From Annulohypoxylon bovei var. microspora (lineage: Eukaryota; Ascomycota; Sordariomycetes; Xylariales; Hypoxylaceae), in NCBI GenBank assembly GCA_022836615.1, contig MU405239.1, positions 62,001 to 126,000 on the forward strand: a DNA stretch of 64,000 bases, read 5' to 3'. Shown here one piece after another: positions 1 to 11,445 of the stretch. Below the pieces are notes generated by a model, which was not told the origin of the DNA, did no database searches, and saw nothing but the letters and a program-made list of their open reading frames with translations. A program made the position numbers and the translations under genes. Within the stretch, counting starts at the first letter, position 1, and every line of letters begins with the position of its first letter.

Positions 1-872
1 GAATGAGGACGGGATCTGGGATGTTTACAAGATCATGTGGGACGTATTGAAGTTACGGAATATTCAGACCATCATTATCGTCCATCTCATTTCGAAGATC
101 GGGTTCCAGGCCAACGACGGGGTCACAAATCTAAAGTTATTGGAGAAGGGTTTCGGCAAGGAAAATATGGCACTGACAGTGCTGATCGACTTCCCTTTCG
201 AAATAGGTCTGGGTTACTACGCCGGGAAATGGTCCCAGGAATATACGCCTATGCGTCTATGGTGTTGGGGGTTTATGGGTCGCCTCATCGCTGCTGTTTT
301 TGCTCAGGTCACTGTTAGCATATTCCCGGCCGGCGGTGTTCAGTCCTGGTATCTGCTTCTCGTCATTGCCGAGCACGTGTTCTCGACTTTCACTTCAACC
401 GTAATGTTCGTTGCTGTCTCCGCCTTCCACGCTCGAGTCGCCGACCCCGTGATCGGTGGCACTTATATGACACTACTTGCAACGTAAGTTTGATACTCGG
501 TGACATTAGTTATCTTGTGCTAACATTCATAATAGGGTTTCCAATCTTGGCGGGACGTTCCCCAAGTTCTTCGTCTTACGGCTGGTAGATGCCTTCACCC
601 AGGCTACCTGCAATCCTTCCACACAAAAGCTTGACAGCTCGTTGTTGAAGGGGCCACTTGTGACGGAGGCGTTTTCTTGCGCCGTCCAAGCCGAGAGGGA
701 AAGGTGCGAGCACGGCGGCGGTAGCTGCGAGACCATTCATGACGGGTTCTACATTGTCAATATTCTCTGCGTCATCGTGGGGCTGTTGACTTTCACCATG
801 TACATTAGGAAGAAGGTTCTAATATTGCAGGGTCTGCCGTTGAGGGCGTGGAGGTTGGCCGGATCTCGGTAA
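1..872 (+). CDS. Acetyl-CoA transporter (SLC33A1/AT-1 family), 5'-partial
   Basis: The C-terminal part of a multi-pass membrane protein, open from the left edge to a TAA at 870-872. One intron at 484-535 (GTAAGT...AATAG) joins ...MTLLAT to VSNLGGTFPK in frame. Family features visible are KIGFQANDGVTNLKL, the glycine-rich hydrophobic stretch FPFEIGLGYYAG, and the segment FHARVADPVIGGTYMTLLAT followed by NLGGTFPK. These match the acetyl-CoA transporter family, which moves acetyl-CoA into the ER lumen for protein and glycan acetylation. At least three hydrophobic helices can be seen, with the last at about 760-810 nt. The protein ends in a short basic tail. Family assignment is from remembered motifs. 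The start lies outside the window, so total length is unknown. Confidence 0.88.
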
Positions 873-1570
873 CAGTGAGTTATACTACTGTAATCTAGAT
901 GTATGATATAGATCGGAAATGGCAAGCATGTTTTGATACTTACCATGACAGACAAAGGCCACATTCACTAAATATATGAGTAACAGGACCTTACACCATA
1001 CAGAAATGATTCTTTAGGTTACTTGCCTGCCTAGGGAGGTAATTTACACGTGTTATGGCTGGCGAAAGATTATGATTAGGTAATAAGGGGCTGGCTGACT
1101 AAGAACACAGTCGAATACAGTGCTATTGATACATACTTCATTTGACCTAACGTCTTTGTACTAGATATTTTCGGATATCTGTCGCTCACTTCACAAGTAT
1201 CCCTTTCATTCAGCTCAGCAGGTTCCTATCAAGCGGCAACTGATGTAATCCTCGAGTAGAAATCGGACTACTGGTATTTACGGCGGGTGAAAGGGATTGT
1301 GTCCGCACAACGCGTGTCAAACAGACCCCTTGTCCACGCCTCTATTGTTCTCTATTCCGAATATTATTTTCATATCATAGGTCCTTCATCGACCCTTGTT
1401 CAGATACAATTTTCCTAGTCATTTGGTTATAAAGCTGTTGAAAATTGTCTATCAATGGGCCAAATGTTTCTTCAACATCAGCATCATCGCTACCTTCATC
1501 ACCACCTCTACCACTCTTATCACTACTGTTATCACTAACATTACCAGTATCATCACTATTATCCTTCATC
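873..1570. other. Intergenic region, no gene seen
   Basis: The 3' flank of the transporter and the leader of the next gene. From about 1480 to 1570 the plus strand is a TCA/CTA-rich low-complexity run. It keeps frames open on both strands, which gives an acidic D/S/N-rich minus-strand frame at 1375-1743 that I regard as a shadow. No RNA gene or repeat is recognised. Confidence 0.5.
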
Positions 1571-2260
1571 ATGCCGGCAATTGCCTCAAGAAAATGTTCC
1601 TCCTGCGAGCAGCCAGTCATGTTGCATCTCCTTTCCAAGATCATCCTGCGATACAAGTATCCCAACGAATGGGAAGCGGGAACTCTCAAGACCGTTGATG
1701 CTCTTTGCACTCGATGCCAATGGGAGTCAAATGATGAAATCATCGAGGCCCTCTTGGCCGTCGATCAAGCACCACCGGAAATGTTTACGGATAGCCGTGC
1801 TATCGAGAAAATTCTGAAAATCGTGATCTTCAAAATAGGATTCAACGCTCTGTTCGGGTACGTCTCTCCCCACCCGGTTATTACCGAGCTCTTAGCCAAG
1901 ACGATTTACCGCTGGCGAGACTCCGTCCGTCTCGAGTCTGTTCTCTTCGATCTGTCTATCGGCATGGAATATCGAGGATGGGGTTGGCAGGTAGGGAAGG
2001 CTCTAGGCCGACTTGTATTCGAGTTCTACATCAAGGAAATGGTCGAAGCTGTAGAAGCCGGGCTTATTGAGGAGGGTGAGTTGGACAACTTGGATAAACT
2101 CGCATATGAACTCGAAAGCGCGAAGGACCTATTCGAACTCGGTCGTATGATCGACAAATTGGACTCTATACGCATCGCATCCACCGGCTCAGGCCGAAAA
2201 CCGATCCGTTTCAATGTAATCAATTCAGGCCCAGTTCAGTTCGTGTTTTTTTACATGTAG
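1571..2260 (+). CDS. Hypothetical protein, 229 aa
   Basis: An intronless frame. The first ATG is at 1571 (MPAIASRKCSSC...). The frame is open back to 1445, but only with a TTG start and through low-complexity sequence, so I chose the ATG. A further ATG at 1619 (MLHLLSKIIL) is possible. The product is rich in amphipathic helix with alternating charged and aliphatic residues (for example EWEAGTLKTVDALC and LDNLDKLAYELESAKDLFEL) and has no clear transmembrane segment. A CxxC pair near the start (CSSC) and a later CTRC could bind metal, but the spacing is not diagnostic. I do not recognise a family. Coding potential is inferred from its non-repetitive, balanced composition. Confidence 0.5.
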   Translation: MPAIASRKCSSCEQPVMLHLLSKIILRYKYPNEWEAGTLKTVDALCTRCQWESNDEIIEALLAVDQAPPEMFTDSRAIEKILKIVIFKIGFNALFGYVSPHPVITELLAKTIYRWRDSVRLESVLFDLSIGMEYRGWGWQVGKALGRLVFEFYIKEMVEAVEAGLIEEGELDNLDKLAYELESAKDLFELGRMIDKLDSIRIASTGSGRKPIRFNVINSGPVQFVFFYM

Positions 2261-2895
2261 CCAGTCCAGGTGATTGAGAATTCCCAACTAACAGTTAGAC
2301 CAGTTAAAATTTGATTACCTAAGTTTGAGTTTTGAATTGTTTCTGACAACAAAGGAGCTTCCCAAAGGGCCTAATAAGGGTTCAGCAATGCTGGCGTTAA
2401 GAATTATGTAGTAGAATAGCTTACCTATCAAGTTCTACACAATCATATTTAATACAAACAGTACAATTTGCAACTTAATTATTAGCTAATTATATCTTTA
2501 AACCATTAAAATCTATTTATAATACAAAAGTGCTTTTGAATACCTAACTGATAAAGAGTGTTGCAAGAATATGTGTGATGAAAACATACGGTTGGTCGTC
2601 GAATCGGCCTATCAGGGGCTCGGTCCATCGGGAAGACCTATTGATGGCTAGTCCTAGCACAGCATAGACAAAGGGCTACTCGCGCAACAAAGTATTTGTT
2701 AACCTACGCCTTAGGTCCGCACCATAGTTCTCACTTATTAGGCACCACCTTTTAGCAGTCGGTTCATATTCTATCAAATAAAGCTTATCGTAAATATCGT
2801 TCCAAATCCCCACCTCGTACACTCATGCTTACCTACCGTCTTTTGAATCCCTGGCTAGATGGCTTTTTAGACCGTAAATTAGACGCACACCTCCA
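2261..2895. other. AT-rich intergenic region between convergent genes
   Basis: It lies between the 3' end of the hypothetical gene and the 3' end of the NLR-like gene. The stretch 2400-2560 is strongly A+T-rich with no frame of interest. It probably holds both 3' UTRs. Confidence 0.5.
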
Positions 2896-5800
2896 TCATG
2901 CAGTATCGTCCTTCTTCTCGTCAACCTCCAGGTCACTAGTCTCCACCACCCAGCCCCATTCGCGCTTTAGCGAGCCCAGCCACTGGGAGACAGGGACAGA
3001 TTCGCCGTCCACGCGAACACCGTTCTCGATGTGGCCGCCCACCATAACATTGCCCATAAGACACTTGAGCCACTCCCTCTTCTCACGCTTAGGGAGGTAT
3101 ACCCAGTCGTGGGTGTCGCTGCACACGAGCCCGCCGAACGAGAAGATGTTCTCGCCGCGCTTCAGCTTAGCGAGGCACTCCTCGCAGAAGCCCGTGTCGT
3201 AGCAATACTTGCACATGTACAGCGAGTTGTCGAAGTCCCACTGGCGGCCGCAGCGCCCGTCGCAGTTCAAGAAGAAGTTGAACCGTAACTCATTATCACG
3301 TAACTGGTGGAGCCTTATCTGGATCTCCTGCAGCGCCTGGATATTGTTGGTCCCCTTTTCCTCGGATTCGGTGTGCAGGAGATCTTTTACATATATCAGG
3401 GCGGCTGCCCGTTTCTCGGATAAAGTTGGAAGTTCTTGCTTGATCGAGGCTTGCAGGTTCCGGCTGATATCTCTAGCCGGCTGTGAGTCGAAATCCAGCA
3501 GCCATCCTAACACGTCGCTCCCGGGAGGTGTATATAATAGATGAGAGAATGCTGACAAAGCGTTAAGGTGATCGCCGCAATTTGCTAGGATCGTTGCCAG
3601 GCAATAATACCCTTCCCAGTCATTATCGGTCTCGCTATCAGAGAGCATATCTAACCCGGAGCTCATGCTTCCCCGGAGCACTTCCTTCGCCTTACCATGG
3701 TCATTGCTGGTAGCGTAGAAGGAAGCCAAATATGACTTTGCCGCGGTTGGGGTAAATGGTGGATCTTTGCTGACTAGCATTTTCAGGCTCTGGACGTGTT
3801 TGTCTTTGCTGGAGGGATTCGTCTCTGCTCTCGCCCGATCGAAGTGATGGGCGCTGATGAACCTCGACGCTTGTGCCTTGGGGTAATAACGCGTAGATCC
3901 AGTACATTCCTCAAGACATCGGCTCCACGAATCGACGTCGGTACCGATGAGCATGCTGGTTTCTTGGAAATAATATCGAGCGATGCCTTCATATACCAAC
4001 AGACTACCCTTCAGATATTGTTCCTCCTGTTGAGTAGAATCGATAGCAAATCCTATCTCGTCGAGAAAGAACTGACAATTGTCATTTTCTGCAGAAATGA
4101 AGAATAGCCACTTCATGATCAAATCGCTATCGTCATATCCATCTAGCATGAGATTTTGGAAGATATTGTTAAGGGAGCCATGTATAAATTGATTATCAGG
4201 TCCCTTAGTTAGTTGGCACCAGAGCTTTACGTAAATCTCCTGGTCGCTGTTTATCAGACAACTTCTGAGAAGTTTGCACTGGATGTCCACTTGACTTGGG
4301 TTCAAGTTAAGTATTTTATTCATGTACTCTTTCGCAGGTCGTTGTTGTTGAAGTTGATAGTACCACTCAACAAGCTGGAGATAGATATCGATGAGCTTTT
4401 CTTCGTTGTATGACTCGTCCTTCTCCGCCAACTCTGATGCCTTATCCATCTCAATCACAGCTCTCCGGATGCTCTCCGAGTCTCTCGGGTCGTTCGCAAG
4501 GTAGCTGGCAAGCCTCTCATAGCACGACGTACTCTGACTGTTGAGTTCAATGGCTTTCCGGTACGAATTAATCGCCATGTCGCGATCGTTCTCGCTATAG
4601 TATGTGTCACCTAAGCGCTGGTACCAAAGGGAGTCGGGTACTGTATCTCTGAAGAATTCCCTTCGACACCAATTTTCTACAGTGGCAACAGTTACCTCAG
4701 GTGAGCTTGTGCCTTGGGTGCTAGCAGTATCATCTTTGGTGGAATCTCCGGCTCTACTGGGGCTGTTATCGTCATCTCCCACACCAACCTATTTTAATCA
4801 GCTCGCATTCAAACCATCCAATGGTATCTGTGGAATTGGTAAAAGCAGAAAATCGCAGCTTACCATTCTGAGATGGCTATTAAGCCATTCAAAGACAGCG
4901 GGTGCTTCCCAAGAACTGTCCTGCAGCCAACGTTCAGCCATCATTTTCATGATGTCTGTAAGCAATAGGCGCGCCGGCTTATCGTGTCTTGCCACTTCCT
5001 TGAGCCACTTGCGATCTCGTAATCCCAGATGACCAGTGACGGATTCATCGGATAGCCAATTCAAAAATGTGCTAATTTCACCTTCGTTCCCATACCAAAG
5101 CACCCATTCACAATTGTCCCAGTGCTTCTTTATATCGTCAGTGTTTACAAATAGTTTATATAGTCCGTCTCCAATCTCACGCTTCTCTGAACTCTTCAAC
5201 TTGTCGGGTCCATTTGACATCTCTAGATTTCTAAGATTACTTAAATGATCTGGTAGAAAGCATAGAGAATATGGACCGAGGGCTTGCGTCTTGGAGTTCG
5301 GGTCCTCGGAGATAAGCTGGAGCATGCGCCGGACGATAATGAGGTGTGCGTCAAACTCATTGACTTGAATGTTCTCTTTTGCCGCCTTCTGACTTGCGTC
5401 GTCTTCATGGACAAAGTCGTACGTGTTGAATTCCTGTACTAGTTTCCATAGGAATGACTGAACACTTGTACGGTCGCCTTTGGTGATGGTAATTGTGGCA
5501 GAGAATCTTGGGGTCTCATCCATACTCCTAGGTTCTATTCTCGGTTTTATCAAGAGATCCTTCACACCATCAACAACTTCGACGAGTCCACCGTCTGAGA
5601 CTTTGAAAACTTTTGAATATTTCGTCTTCAATTTCTTTTCCAGTGGCTGTATAGAATGCTTACGAAAACGGAGAAACTTGTCCTTTGGTAAGCTAGAATC
5701 GGATGAAATTTTCTGTTTCGAGGCGAACTCACTAGGGCAGCTTTTAATATTTCAACACTAACGTTGATATTCCTGATGAACATAGTCCATGTGAGCAGCT

Positions 5801-7664
5801 CATTGAGCTCGCAAATGTCTTGTGGACTCAACATGAGTTGTAATTCGTCAATTTGAGCTTGGAGCATCGCGTTCTGATCCTCACGAGAAGTTTCAAGTAT
5901 GCTTTCGACTTGTTGCTCGGTGCCATCGTTATTGATAATGTTGCGAAGGCTCTCCAAGGCAGTATTTACCTTGTAATAGTTCCCCATCACTTGAGTGGAG
6001 AGCTTCTCGAGAACTTTCCCCTTTATTCTTGTCGAGTCTTCGTCGGATTCCTGCAGCAAGTCCATTTTCTTAAGCGCGTCGTCAATGTAACCTCTGAGGT
6101 CTCCTTGGTTATATTGTTCGACGCAAACCTCCGATGGTTGGAAGGGTAGTGGTAACTCTAGTATATCTGGCCTCACAGATATAAAAACTCTCACAGGAGA
6201 CTTGGTTTGATCCAGTTTCCCCACGATGCCTATTAACTGCCCTACTGCTTCTCTAGCATCGACCCCCAAATCAGCCAACCCATCGAAGAAAAGGTAATGT
6301 GTTGCCTTCCCCTTCGGTGTGCCAATACCAAGAAGCTCCCAGAGCTTCATACATGTAGCATCCTTCAAGAGACGGTCGTTGACATCTTTGCTCTCGCAAG
6401 CTCGCGATAGAGTCCCCTCAAACGCAGTGTCTTGCTCCGCAAGTTGGTATGCTATGGTCTTGATGGCTGTATGAACGGGCTTCCCATCTTCGTCATCCTT
6501 TCCGGTTCCACTTTTGTCCGTAGAGAAGAAATAACTACCGATCAGGATCCGAGATGATCGCCCACCTCCGGACTGGTATTTCTCTTGAAGCTGATGCAGA
6601 ATAGTAGCTGCAAGGATAGATTTTCCAGTGTTAGGACCTCCAGATAGAAAGAATACCCTACTTCCATCAGAATCAAGACTATCGGTCCATTTTGAAAACT
6701 CGGGGCGATGCAAAATCCAATCTCCCGTCCCGCTCACAGAAGCCTTCCAAAGTTTGTCGCACAGTTTTGCTGATGATTGCCTCACTGCATCATTGATCCC
6801 GAGCTTCTCTTGAATCCCTTTCAAACGGTTCTTGCTACTTTCCTCTCTTTTGCGCTTCTCGTCCGAGTCCTTCAAGCTTGTGACATTGGCATGAGTCTCT
6901 AAGACCACCTGTTCGGTATGGTCTGCTCCGTCGAGGAAAGTCTTAAGCCGGCTATTAGAGTCCAAAGCAAGCTTCAGGATCTGTGTTCCTTGTACTTGGC
7001 TGTGAGTATCAGAAAGCGATTTCAGGCGATTCAACTGGGTCTGGACACCCGAGTCGTCCTTAAGTAGAATAAGCTTTGATTTGAACTTGAGCTTCATCCG
7101 GAATGTGCTCGACTCTCGTAGAACGATAGATAACTTGCATATATCAACGAAACAGATCATCATTTGCTGTATAGCTAACAATAACCCAGAGTCGAGGTCA
7201 TCGAACTGTTCCATCTGATCATAGATCTTGAACTGGCTCAGCGTAGGGCCAATAGCCTCAAACAGTCCATTAACTGCGATATGGAAGTCATGGATCTCCT
7301 GTGGGATATCTAGGAGAAATGAGATTGCGTTGAAGCACATACTTGAGGCGGGAAACTGATGTTTTCGATGTCAACTCGAAATCCTGGGATAGATCTGTTT
7401 CATTCTTACCGTCATGTCAGCAGCTTGTGAAGCTATCCCGCCAAAGATCTTCAGGCAATTAATCACAGACAACCCCCAGGTCTTAGCTTTCTCAACCTTC
7501 GATTCCTCTTCTGATTCCCGTGAAACAGAAAGTTGCTGGCTTCGCTCAATCACTGCAAAACAGTCTTGAAGTGTCGTCGGTGGGTTCTTGCGAATAGACT
7601 TTCCAGTCTGCTTCAAGAACTCATCTGCGGCAGTCTGCCACATTCTTTCAAACTTGAGCGCCAT
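2896..7664 (-). CDS. NLR-like STAND protein: Goodbye-NACHT-TPR with C-terminal zinc finger
   Basis: Four exons on the minus strand: 7664-7410, 7355-5733, 5646-4864 and 4788-2896. Introns are 54, 86 and 75 nt, all GT-AG and all phase 0, giving about 1,517 aa. Residues 1 to about 120 (FERMWQTAADEFLKQTGKSI at the start, FPASSMCFNAISFLLDIPQ after intron 1) match the fungal STAND N-terminal Goodbye domain. A NACHT-type NTPase follows, with P-loop GGPNTGKS at about 324-331 and Walker-B-like YLFFDGLADL near 440. Exon 4 (from residue 888) starts a TPR region (WYQRLGDTYYSENDRDMAIN...). The C terminus has a ZZ-like zinc module: CDGRCGRQWDF, CKYC, CEEC, then CSDTHDW. By family, such proteins are intracellular sensors in fungal allorecognition or immunity. 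The trigger and effector action here are unknown. No internal stop or frameshift is seen. Confidence 0.85.
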
Positions 7665-8281
7665 GCTTCACTTCCGACTATCTTAACGTCCTAAATTGCC
7701 TTCTTCGAGGCGGATGTCGATATGTAGCCGCCTGGTAGCTGATTTATTATCCAAATCCCCTGGCTGTTAACTGATAAACTTGGCGTACTGTCTGAACATG
7801 GATTCCCTCCATGAGTGTGCGATCGATCAGCAGTATTTGGGGGTAAGACCCCGTATGGTTACCGTAGGCATCCATCGGGAGATAAAATAATTTGCAGTTT
7901 TAGACACCTGTGAGGGAAGACGATGTTACATTGGCACGTCACATCCCCATGGGTTGTTCAGCTGAATAGAGGCCCCCAAATCAGCACTCAACTAATAGCT
8001 GCAGTCTTCCAAAAAGAGTGAGTTTCATCCTTGTAGGTGGAGTGAAAACGTAGTAAGAGTCGATATCAAGGTGAGTTAAGCATCAATATATTAAGTCACC
8101 CGCAACTAGTGAATGCGCATCGATGAAAAGGGGAGAATCTGGAGACTCAGCTCGACCCCACTATTAAAGGACTCAAGTTTCGGAGGGGCTGTGATAAGTC
8201 AGCAAGTACTTTGCTGACTAAGCCCACGTGATTCTTTGTTCTTACGTACATGCTTATTATGTAATCAATTGTCGGCATTAC
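7665..8281. other. Upstream region of the NLR-like gene, no gene seen
   Basis: It lies between the NLR-like gene start and the 3' end of the next minus-strand gene, and so should hold the NLR promoter. No TATA box or repeat stands out, and no partner gene with an effector domain is encoded here. Confidence 0.45.
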
Positions 8282-10798
8282 CTAAGAATTTTCCTGCGGG
8301 ACGAAACGCGGCTCGCATCTCTGGCCATCACCGTTCTCAACCAGCGACACCCTCACAAGCCGTTGTGCCCTCCCCTTCTCCGACAAGTGTTTTTCCACTT
8401 CAGCATCTGAAGCCAGCGTGCCACCCCGTATGAGGGTCTCTGTCCCGGCACTGTAAATCTGCGCAACGCTCGACCACGAGCTACCGAGTCGAGTGAGCCG
8501 GGTTCGGGTGAGGAACGTATAGAGGATTACCGTGCAGACCAGCAAGTGCGCGCTGAGTAGCAGGATCACGGCGGTCAAACCGCGCCACGATTTCGGGTAC
8601 AGCACCACCTCGAACAGGGTGACGTCTGCTGTTCCCTTCTTTCCAAATAAGGGGATGAGCTCGTAGTAAGCCATGGACGACAGCAAAGTCAGTAAGCCCG
8701 ACAGGCTCGAGGCTGGCGAGTTGTTGGTGACGTTCATCGCGTCGTTGAAGAACTTCTGGAGGATCTGGTCGGGTAGCTTTATCTCATCTGGGATCAGCTC
8801 GCTGGGTAAGTTTCGCGCCTTGTACAGCCCAATCGACATATTCCCCAGGACAGGAGCCCAGGTCCGGAATAATGGCGCTTTGAGAAACTTTGAATAATCC
8901 CCGGGCGCGATATAATCTGCGGAGAGGCCCGAATAGTAGTCTTTGGTGGATATGTTGTTCGCCTTGTTTTTTTCTAGGATTGCCCCCCAGCCGTGCAGTA
9001 GGGGGTTGAAGTCTGTGTTTGTGACCATTTTTTCGGTGCTGAACTGTTGGATGGGGTAGGCGAGGGAACTGTTGTATTTGGGCTTCGAGAGACTAAGCCT
9101 ATCTGTAGAGGAGGCTGAGGGTCCCAGTCCGTAATGGGCAAGCACTGAACCGAGGTCAGTAAAATCGTAGGTGTGTATATCAGTTCTATATTCGATTGAC
9201 GCTTCTTCTTTTAGTTGTGACCGAGTATTCATTTCAATATACGAGGGGGCGGACTCCCACGATGTATAGCACAGGGAAAATAGAACTTCTTCAACGAATG
9301 GAGCACTATGGTTGGAAGAGTTATCCATCTTGACTTGGAGCTTCGTGAAAGGTTCATATTCAGGTTGACTCAACGTCCAATTCGAAGCGATGACGAGAAA
9401 CGCTGGTCCGCGGGAAGGGGCTTGATCGGCCTCTGTATAATTGTAAAGCTGACTGCGGAGACTTCCCGCCGCCTCAGTCTTCTGCACAACAACTGTTTCA
9501 GGATCTAACTCGTTTGGCAGTTGGATGAAATGGTTATTGCTTTGAATTGAACATAGTTCGAAGCCAGTATCTCGCTTAGTAGTATTGCTCTCATCTGTAG
9601 ATGGGTAATACTGCGACATCACCCTATGTTGGCACGAAAAAGGAATATCCGTCGAAACATCGGTTGGAAACCACAGACCATCAATTTCAGTAGAGTTGGA
9701 AACAATCCCTGTGATTGTATACCAGGAATTGACCCAATTCCATGGGGAGCTTGCATGGCTTGTACTCAAGGCCGATATAGTGGGTTTCTGGCATGACACC
9801 CTTGAATCTAGAACGAAAGAGGGTCCTCGAAAGCTGGATACGCTTCTTCTTTTCTCGGAATCCGAGAATGGTAGGAATGATCTGAAGACGTAGCCAGTGT
9901 CGTCTACATTGGGCTTTGTAGGAAGCGGTTCTCTGTATTCTGCAAATATCGGGAAGCTCTCAGGCCTCCGGGTCCATGCTGAAGGTAAATATGCTATTCC
10001 AGGACCAGACGAAAGGGAAGATGGACCGAGGGTAGAGTTGTAGATGTCCTGCCCGTTGACACGCGCCAGAGCCGAGTCGGTATCCCAGCCCCAATCTAGA
10101 TCATAGGAATAATCAGTCGTATTTGGCAATCCAATTAGGCTTCCCGCGCCAATGTCCGATAGGAGAATTGTTGATGAAAATTGAAGCGAAAACATAAGGA
10201 TAGCAAGGAGAAACGTTAGAACCAGGGGGCATAGGCTTTTAGATTTGCGTCCTACTTGACGAAATGACAATATCAAGCTTGAAAGAGATGGAGTAGCGGC
10301 TCTCATAATAGAGATTTTGGCTAAGCCGCCTAGGTAGATAGACCCCCTTTCTAATATTTGAGCCGCAAGCATCGAGGCCGAGATTCCTGTCAGTAGGTCG
10401 ACCACAACTCGGATGATCAACGCACAGAGTGTGACCGATCTTGAGGTCCAGTAGGAAGTCACAATCACTAGCCAAAGCCTTGCGGAACTGTGTATCCACA
10501 TGAAGACAAGGAATCCCACTACAATTAACAATATGAAGGGGCCTAAACAGAATATCGTGATAGGTATCCATCCCAACTTTTCTTGGGGCTTTAGTGGCAA
10601 TGTACGTATGTTGGCATTTTGATATCTTTCGACGCCCTCCGAATTATTCATGTAATCTGCTTCATCTTCAGTTGAATGGGTTTCGTCGGCGGTCGATTCG
10701 TGGGGTTTTGAGTATGTGGCATGGCCCAAATCATTTATAGGAGGGCTTCCGTGAAGCTGTTCCGGGAAACTGAACGACTGGGTTGATCGTGCCGCCAT
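8282..10798 (-). CDS. Large fungal membrane protein of unknown function, 838 aa
   Basis: An intronless frame from ATG at 10798. A hydrophilic N-tail of about 75 residues is followed by three hydrophobic segments at about 77-102 (WIPITIFCLGPFILLIVVGF), 120-150 and 190-215. A long hydrophilic section of about 530 residues rich in Ser, Thr and Asn-x-Ser/Thr glycosylation sites comes next. A last membrane segment lies near 755-780 (TAVILLLSAHLLVCTVILYT) and then a basic C-tail. The topology suggests a large extracellular or lumenal loop. This resembles a lineage-expanded class of fungal transmembrane hypothetical proteins, but I cannot name a domain. A role is not inferable. Confidence 0.8.
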   Translation of the reverse strand: MAARSTQSFSFPEQLHGSPPINDLGHATYSKPHESTADETHSTEDEADYMNNSEGVERYQNANIRTLPLKPQEKLGWIPITIFCLGPFILLIVVGFLVFMWIHSSARLWLVIVTSYWTSRSVTLCALIIRVVVDLLTGISASMLAAQILERGSIYLGGLAKISIMRAATPSLSSLILSFRQVGRKSKSLCPLVLTFLLAILMFSLQFSSTILLSDIGAGSLIGLPNTTDYSYDLDWGWDTDSALARVNGQDIYNSTLGPSSLSSGPGIAYLPSAWTRRPESFPIFAEYREPLPTKPNVDDTGYVFRSFLPFSDSEKRRSVSSFRGPSFVLDSRVSCQKPTISALSTSHASSPWNWVNSWYTITGIVSNSTEIDGLWFPTDVSTDIPFSCQHRVMSQYYPSTDESNTTKRDTGFELCSIQSNNHFIQLPNELDPETVVVQKTEAAGSLRSQLYNYTEADQAPSRGPAFLVIASNWTLSQPEYEPFTKLQVKMDNSSNHSAPFVEEVLFSLCYTSWESAPSYIEMNTRSQLKEEASIEYRTDIHTYDFTDLGSVLAHYGLGPSASSTDRLSLSKPKYNSSLAYPIQQFSTEKMVTNTDFNPLLHGWGAILEKNKANNISTKDYYSGLSADYIAPGDYSKFLKAPLFRTWAPVLGNMSIGLYKARNLPSELIPDEIKLPDQILQKFFNDAMNVTNNSPASSLSGLLTLLSSMAYYELIPLFGKKGTADVTLFEVVLYPKSWRGLTAVILLLSAHLLVCTVILYTFLTRTRLTRLGSSWSSVAQIYSAGTETLIRGGTLASDAEVEKHLSEKGRAQRLVRVSLVENGDGQRCEPRFVPQENS

Positions 10799-11445
10799 CT
10801 TTCAGGTTTGTGGGGACGGAGTTGAGAATATTCGTAAAATTTATGATACAGTCTAATATTACAATATGCCCTTTTGCTAGATCACCCCCAAGACGAAATT
10901 TTATTTATAATCGCCTAGAACTGGTTTATTGATGCCTGACGTGCGGCTCTGCGTGGTCTTTTGCTCTTCAAACCGATCGGCATATGAATCTATTTACTTG
11001 AATACCTACCTAGGCAGGTGGACAGGTAACTCACCGTCAACTTCATGACCGCCTCGTAGACCTGTGTGTTTGATAGGAAATACCACCAATAGAACCGGCG
11101 ACTAGGTTACAATATTGAACAACACCTAGGACATTACCAAAATCAATCAAATACTGGCGGATGTTCTTTAAGGCTATAGGTAGTATTTAAAATTAGGGGT
11201 AGTAACCTTGGGTTACTTTAGGCGATCGCTACTCTTTTTATTTCAACGTATAGGTAGGGTGTTGATAATAAGGTCCAATGACAGACGACCTTGGGCAAGG
11301 CTACCCGGAATACGGGCTTTTATGTAGTACGGCAAAATGTACGATTACTAAGTGCTAGGGAATTTTCAAAGTTGGATGTATGCAAAACGCCAGCCATGAT
11401 TTCACTAAAGATATCCACTCACTTACTCAGTACCTATCGCAACCC
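10799..11445. other. Intergenic region, no gene seen
   Basis: AT-rich spacer between two minus-strand genes. It contains one imperfect copy of the CCTAGG-type motif near 11000 (ACCTACCTAGGCAGGT). Nothing else is recognised. Confidence 0.45.
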
